Below are positions 31,998-35,247 of a DNA stretch of 35,247 nt, piece by piece; position 1 is the stretch's first letter; each line of letters begins with the position of its first letter. Under the pieces are notes generated by a model. The model worked only from the letters and a program-made list of their open reading frames with translations, was not told where the DNA came from and did not search any database. Both the position numbers and the translations under genes were made by a program. Source of the DNA: Blastococcus sp. (GTDB taxonomy: Bacteria; Actinomycetota; Actinomycetes; Mycobacteriales; Geodermatophilaceae); assembly GCA_025965795.1 (NCBI GenBank), contig JAOPWH010000177.1, positions 1 to 35,247 on the forward strand, read 5' to 3'.

Positions 31998-33601
31998 GGG
32001 CGGTGCACCAGTCCCTGGACATCGCCGCCATCCTGCGTCGCGCCGAGCAATTCTCGCCGCGCCGTGAGGTGGTCAGCCGGGAGCGCGACCGCAGCCTGCA
32101 GCGCACCACGTACGGCGAGCTGGGCGGCCGGGCGCGCCGGTTGGCGTCCGCGCTCCTGCGGCTCGGCCTCGAACCGGGAGCGCGGGTGGCGACGCTGTGC
32201 GTGACCCACCGGCAGCACTGGGAGGTCTACTACGCCGCGCCGATCGCCGGGCTGGTCACCCACCCGATCAACCCGCGGCTGCACACCGACGACATCGCCT
32301 TCATCGCCGACGACGCCGGCGACGAGGTGCTCGTCGTCGACGAGGCCTTCCTGCCCATCTACGAGCAGATCCGCGACCGCACGCCGTTCCGGCACGTCGT
32401 CGTGGTCGGCGCCGCCCCCGACGGCCTGCTCGGCTACGAGGACCTACTGGCTTCCGGCGATCCCACGTGGCAGCCCGGCGAGCTGGACGAGTGGTCCACC
32501 GCGCTCGTCACCTACACCAGCGGCACCACGGGCCGACCGAAGGGCGTTGCGGTCCCGCACCGCGCCATCGCGCTCCACGCCCTGTCCAGCGCGCTCCCCG
32601 GCTGGCTGGCGATGCGCGACGACGACGTCGTGATGCCGGTCGTGCCGATGTTCCATGCCTTGGCCTGGGGCTGGCCCTACACCGCGGCGCTGCTCGGCGC
32701 AAAGCAAGTGCTGCCGGGGTCGTTCCTCGACCCGGCCAGCCTCCTCGAGCTCATCGAGGGCGAACGCGTCACCCTCACGGGCGGCGTCCCGACCGTGTGG
32801 ATGGGCCTGCTCAGCGCCCTGGACGACGAAACCCGGAAGTTCGACGTCACCTCGCTGCGAGCAGCGCTCAGCGGCGGCGCAACCGCCCCACCGGCGATGA
32901 TCGAGGGCCTCCGCAACCGGCACGGCATCCCGCTGGTGCACACCTGGGGCATGACCGAGCTGATCATGGGCGCGATTGCCACCCTCACCTGGGACCTGCA
33001 GGATGCTCCGGAGGACGAGCAGCGCCAGCATCGCTACGCGCAGGGCGTGCCCATGCCCTTCCTGGAGATACGCGCCCGCGGCGACGAAGGCCTGGCGCCC
33101 TGGGACGGGACCAGCCTCGGTGAGCTGGAAATCCGCGGCCCCTGGGTGGCGCGCGAGTACCTCGGGCAGCCGGCTGGCGGCGCCGAGCAGTGGACCGCCG
33201 ACGGCTGGTTCCGCACCGGCGACGTCGTCGCCATCAGTGAGCGTGGCTACATCCGCATCGCCGACCGCGCGAAGGACGTCGTCAAGTCCGGCGGCGAATG
33301 GATCTCCACCCCTGCGCTGGAGAGTGCGCTGATGGACCACCCAGCCGTGGCGGAGGCTGCGGTCGTCGGGGTGGCCGACGAGAAGTGGACCGAGCGGCCG
33401 CTGGCCGTCGTGGCGTTCCGGCCCGGTGCCACCGCGACGCCTCAGGAGCTGCGTGAGTTCATCACGCCGAAGGTGGCACGCTGGTGGGTCCCGGAGCGGA
33501 TCGAAATCGTCGAGGCCATCCCGAAGACCGCGGTCGGCAAGTTCAACAAGCGCGTGTTGCGCGACCAGTTCGACCAGGACACATCGAAGGCAGAGGCATG
33601 A
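31994..33601 (+). CDS. Acyl-CoA ligase (AMP-forming; FadD/DmdB-like)
   Basis: 535 aa from GTG 31994, which overlaps the upstream stop (GTGA). Core motifs: TYTSGTTGRPKGV (A3 P-loop), VPMFHALAWGWPYTAALLGAKQVLPG, TWGMTE (A5), WFRTGDV (A7), YIRIADRAKDVVKSGGEWIS (A8) and PKTAVGKFNKRVLR (A10, with the catalytic lysine). The segment pattern fits the large FadD group that includes 3-(methylthio)propionyl-CoA ligase DmdB and medium-chain/aryl ligases. It forms a CoA thioester from a carboxylic acid with ATP. In this operon it probably activates the demethylated product or the methoxy acid itself, and its product is a good candidate for the PaaX inducer (inference). Confidence 0.93.
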   Translation: MRAVHQSLDIAAILRRAEQFSPRREVVSRERDRSLQRTTYGELGGRARRLASALLRLGLEPGARVATLCVTHRQHWEVYYAAPIAGLVTHPINPRLHTDDIAFIADDAGDEVLVVDEAFLPIYEQIRDRTPFRHVVVVGAAPDGLLGYEDLLASGDPTWQPGELDEWSTALVTYTSGTTGRPKGVAVPHRAIALHALSSALPGWLAMRDDDVVMPVVPMFHALAWGWPYTAALLGAKQVLPGSFLDPASLLELIEGERVTLTGGVPTVWMGLLSALDDETRKFDVTSLRAALSGGATAPPAMIEGLRNRHGIPLVHTWGMTELIMGAIATLTWDLQDAPEDEQRQHRYAQGVPMPFLEIRARGDEGLAPWDGTSLGELEIRGPWVAREYLGQPAGGAEQWTADGWFRTGDVVAISERGYIRIADRAKDVVKSGGEWISTPALESALMDHPAVAEAAVVGVADEKWTERPLAVVAFRPGATATPQELREFITPKVARWWVPERIEIVEAIPKTAVGKFNKRVLRDQFDQDTSKAEA

Positions 33602-34026
33602 CCCCCGGCAGCATCCCCGCCCGGCACCTCCACCGCGGGCGGGTCGCCTGGGTCGACACCGACGCCGGTGGCCGGATCCACTTCACCGCAGCCTTCCGGT
33701 GGGCAGAGGCCGCCGAGCACGAGCTGCTGCGCAGCCTGGGTCACAGCTTCCACGGTGGGTTTCCCCGGGTGGACGTTCAGGCGACCTATCGCGCTCCGCT
33801 CCGTTTCGACGACGAGTTCGAACTCGCGCTCGGCATCGGGAAGGTGGGCAGGTCGTCGATCGGCTACGTGTGGGAAATCAGCACCCGGGGCGAGGTCGCC
33901 GTCGAGGGGCGCCATCTGGCGGTGTACGTCGCGGAGGGAGAACGGCCGGTGCCGCTTCCGGCGGAGCTGCACGAGCAGCTGTCCAACATGCTCGCGGCGG
34001 CCGCCTCCGAGCCTGGCGCTGCTTGA
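33598..34026 (+). CDS. Hotdog-fold acyl-CoA thioesterase (4HBT family)
   Basis: 142 aa from ATG 33598, overlapping the ligase stop (ATGA). The active-site segment is RVAWVDTDAGGRIHFTAAFRWAEAAEHELLRSLG, matching the 'D-x-D-x-x-G-x-i-x-(Y/F)-x-x-Y-x-x-w-x-E' block of 4-hydroxybenzoyl-CoA thioesterases and YbgC. Instead of the usual tyrosine after the strand it has F-T-A-A-F. The rest follows the single hotdog layout (VDVQATYRAPLRFDDEFELALGIGKVGRSSIGYVWEI). It hydrolyses a CoA ester, either to release the final acid or to rescue CoA trapped in dead-end thioesters. It is third gene of the operon and is followed by a hairpin. Confidence 0.9.
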   Translation: MTPGSIPARHLHRGRVAWVDTDAGGRIHFTAAFRWAEAAEHELLRSLGHSFHGGFPRVDVQATYRAPLRFDDEFELALGIGKVGRSSIGYVWEISTRGEVAVEGRHLAVYVAEGERPVPLPAELHEQLSNMLAAAASEPGAA

Positions 34027-34052
34027 CCCTCAGGTACGACACCGTCTCTCGG

Positions 34053-34071
34053 GCGCCGCCATGAGCGGCGC
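34053..34071 (+). terminator. Hairpin ending the demethylase operon
   Basis: GCGCCGC (34053-34059) pairs with GCGGCGC (34065-34071); 5-nt loop. It starts 27 nt after the thioesterase stop. Confidence 0.5.
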
Positions 34072-34199
34072 TTGCGAGGGGCTCCGAGTCCGTCAGGAGC
34101 CGCCAGGGCGGCGGAGTGCCTTCACGTCATGTGGGCGGCCAGTAGGCGGCTCAGCGCAGTTCGCAACTGGTCCGTGAACACCAGTAAGCGGCCATCGCG

Positions 34200-34590
34200 C
34201 TGAACCGCCCCGGGTTCAGTGGAGGCTGGTTGGCTGGCCGGTTGGCCCTCGCCGAGGCCGGCGGCCTGACGGGTTTGTTGTTCTCATATTCAGTGGCGGG
34301 ATGCCGTCGTAGTCGCTGTGGAGCCAGCGGTGGTTAACCACGACGTACTTCAGCGTCGCGAGCTCCACGTCGTCGAAACCGCCCCAGGTCCGCGACCCAC
34401 AGCACCGGGCCGGCGCCCGGAAGTTGCGCTGGACCAGATCACCCGGCCGGGCGACGACGATCGCTGGGACGGTGATGCGCCTGGCCTTGCCGCGGACGGC
34501 GCCGGACAGCCCCAGCGCGCATCAGGCGTTCGATTGGCAGCGCCGGACCTGGTGGCCTGCGCGACGCAGTTGGCGCCCTACCCCGCCAGG
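34200..34590 (-). pseudogene. IS3-family transposase (OrfB) remnant, internally deleted
   Basis: Read on the minus strand from about 34590: GVGRQLRRAGHQVRRC, then after a frame change RLMR-like and GAVRGKARRITVPA...RPGDLVQRNFRAPA, typical of the segment before the DDE core. Translation then jumps from the 'WVADL' position straight to GGFDDVELATLKYVVVNHRWLHSDYDGIPP, the end of the integrase domain. The DDE middle (several hundred bp) is missing. A further frameshift before EYENNKPVRPPA marks the C-terminus. A CTGAACC/GGTTCAG hairpin (34200-34219) lies at the presumed IS end. Non-functional. Confidence 0.7.
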
Positions 34591-34803
34591 TCGATTCGGC
34601 GGCTCCGAGTACTCGCGGACGCCCCGCACCTTCGGAAGTACGCCGATCAGGCGGCCTGCGCGTGGTGCCACGATGGTGGCCAACATGCGTCGTTCACCGT
34701 CGTCCGGAGGGGTCCGCTCACGACCGAGCTCTCGCGTGAACTGCGAAGATGAACCACGGCGGATCCGAGCGGATCCCCACCAGCCGCCCTGGCAGTGGGG
34801 GGG

Positions 34804-34830
34804 AGGGGTTCGAGTCCCTTCAGCTCCACC
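34804..34830. repeat. tmRNA-like 3' end fragment, probable attachment site
   Basis: The sequence folds as a T-arm (AGGGG-TTCGAGT-CCCTT) followed by CAGCTCCACC, the acceptor 3' strand characteristic of tmRNA (ssrA). No upstream tRNA or tmRNA body is present, so it is only a 3' fragment, as left at the far end of an element integrated in ssrA. A broken tyrosine integrase lies next to it. The full gene is outside the window. Confidence 0.6.
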
Positions 34831-34869
34831 TCGGGGCCCACTATGAACCGAAGCTGGACAGGCCCACCG

Positions 34870-35247
34870 TCAACACGCTGGTCGGAGGGTATCCATCGTT
34901 TGCCTGGGTGAGTAATGCCGCGGTGAGTCCGTACGTGCGCACACCGCGCCTGCGTCCAGCCGATCCGCGACGGCGTCGAGGTCGTCGGCGAACAGGCCGT
35001 AGTAGACGTCGAGGTCAGGGGCCGACGAGGCATGCCCGAGGAGCCGCTGTACTGCCTGACGTTGGCGCCGGCGGAGACGGCCAGGCTGGCGACGGTGCGA
35101 CGGAGACGCGAAGCACTCCCCCGGCGGGGCTGGCAAAGAGCAGTTCGTCGGGCGCGCGTCCCACACCGAGCGCGGTGAGCGACTCCAGCGGCGAGCGGGG
35201 GAAGGGTACGGACCGCCGGCGGTGGGTCTTGGGTACCCCGAACGCCG
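34870..35247 (-). pseudogene. Tyrosine integrase, frameshifted and deleted (runs off right edge)
   Basis: On the minus strand, starting at the edge, the frame reads GVPKTHRRRSVPFPRSPLESL and PDELLFASPAGGVLR, the mid-catalytic part of an actinobacterial phage integrase. Homology then skips the box-II LRHT region (about 80 bp lost). It resumes as VASLAVSAGANV, and after a frameshift as QAVQRLLGHASSAPDLDVYYGLFADDLDAVADRLDAG, with the GH motif and nucleophilic tyrosine near the C-terminus. At least one deletion and one frameshift make it inactive. It abuts the tmRNA-like fragment. Stop at 34870. Confidence 0.75.

Noticed and set aside
34318-34752. Plus-strand frame of 144 codons near the right end
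   Set aside because: It is antisense to IS3 transposase remnants and has no ribosome site or recognisable features.
1-35247. CRISPR arrays, toxin-antitoxin pairs, restriction systems or biosynthetic gene clusters
   Set aside because: No regularly spaced repeats and no recognisable genes of these kinds were seen on either strand.

Overview
The window is very GC-rich DNA with strong G/C bias at third codon positions, many GTG starts, 4-nt ATGA/GTGA gene overlaps and several apparently leaderless genes. Together with a homodimeric-type aceE followed by a DUF3052 gene and an AhpE-type peroxiredoxin, a zinc-ribbon gene next to an RNase HI/phosphatase fusion, and WS/DGAT and PaaX genes, this points to an actinobacterium. 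The style suggests Geodermatophilaceae or a close relative; that rank is inference. Most of the window is ordinary chromosome, with two eroded integration scars.

Left part (1-7.9 kb): a PucR-type regulator runs off the left edge. Divergent from it are a PAP2 phosphatase and an overlapping pirin/cupin gene, then an M20 amidohydrolase. A perfect 18-bp hairpin separates these from convergent aceE (pyruvate dehydrogenase E1). Divergent from aceE are a DUF3052 gene, a peroxiredoxin with a Bcp-like second cysteine, and tRNA-Val(UAC).

Island 1 (7.88-10.30 kb): the 3' part of tRNA-Val is repeated exactly (35 bp) 2.4 kb downstream. Between the copies lie a two-gene cassette of unknown function, a small lipoprotein, and the C-terminal catalytic scrap of a tyrosine integrase. 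This is a decayed integrative element.

Middle (10.3-29 kb): a membrane protein, then a probable neutral-lipid locus (two alpha/beta hydrolases, and a WS/DGAT acyltransferase coupled to an extended SDR). A FUSC membrane protein follows, divergent from a Nif3-family gene. A DUF3311/Na+:solute symporter pair sits between nif3 and the zinc-ribbon and RNase HI-histidine phosphatase genes, which are usually its neighbours. Next come a polar amino-acid ABC transporter (ATPase, permease, lipoprotein), a TSUP permease, a DHA2-type MFS exporter and a PIG-L deacetylase.

Right part (29-34.1 kb): rnpB (RNase P RNA) is followed by the most interesting locus. A PaaX-family repressor is divergent from three translationally coupled genes: a LigM/DesA-like GcvT-fold protein (putative tetrahydrofolate-dependent O-demethylase), an acyl-CoA ligase and a hotdog thioesterase. 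Overlapping inverted repeats lie on the predicted promoter of the three-gene operon. I infer a compact, CoA-thioester-sensing pathway that demethylates and activates a methoxylated, probably aromatic, acid.

Right end (34.1-35.2 kb): an internally deleted IS3-family transposase remnant, a copy of a tmRNA-like 3' end, and a broken tyrosine integrase mark a second decayed integration site, probably at ssrA.
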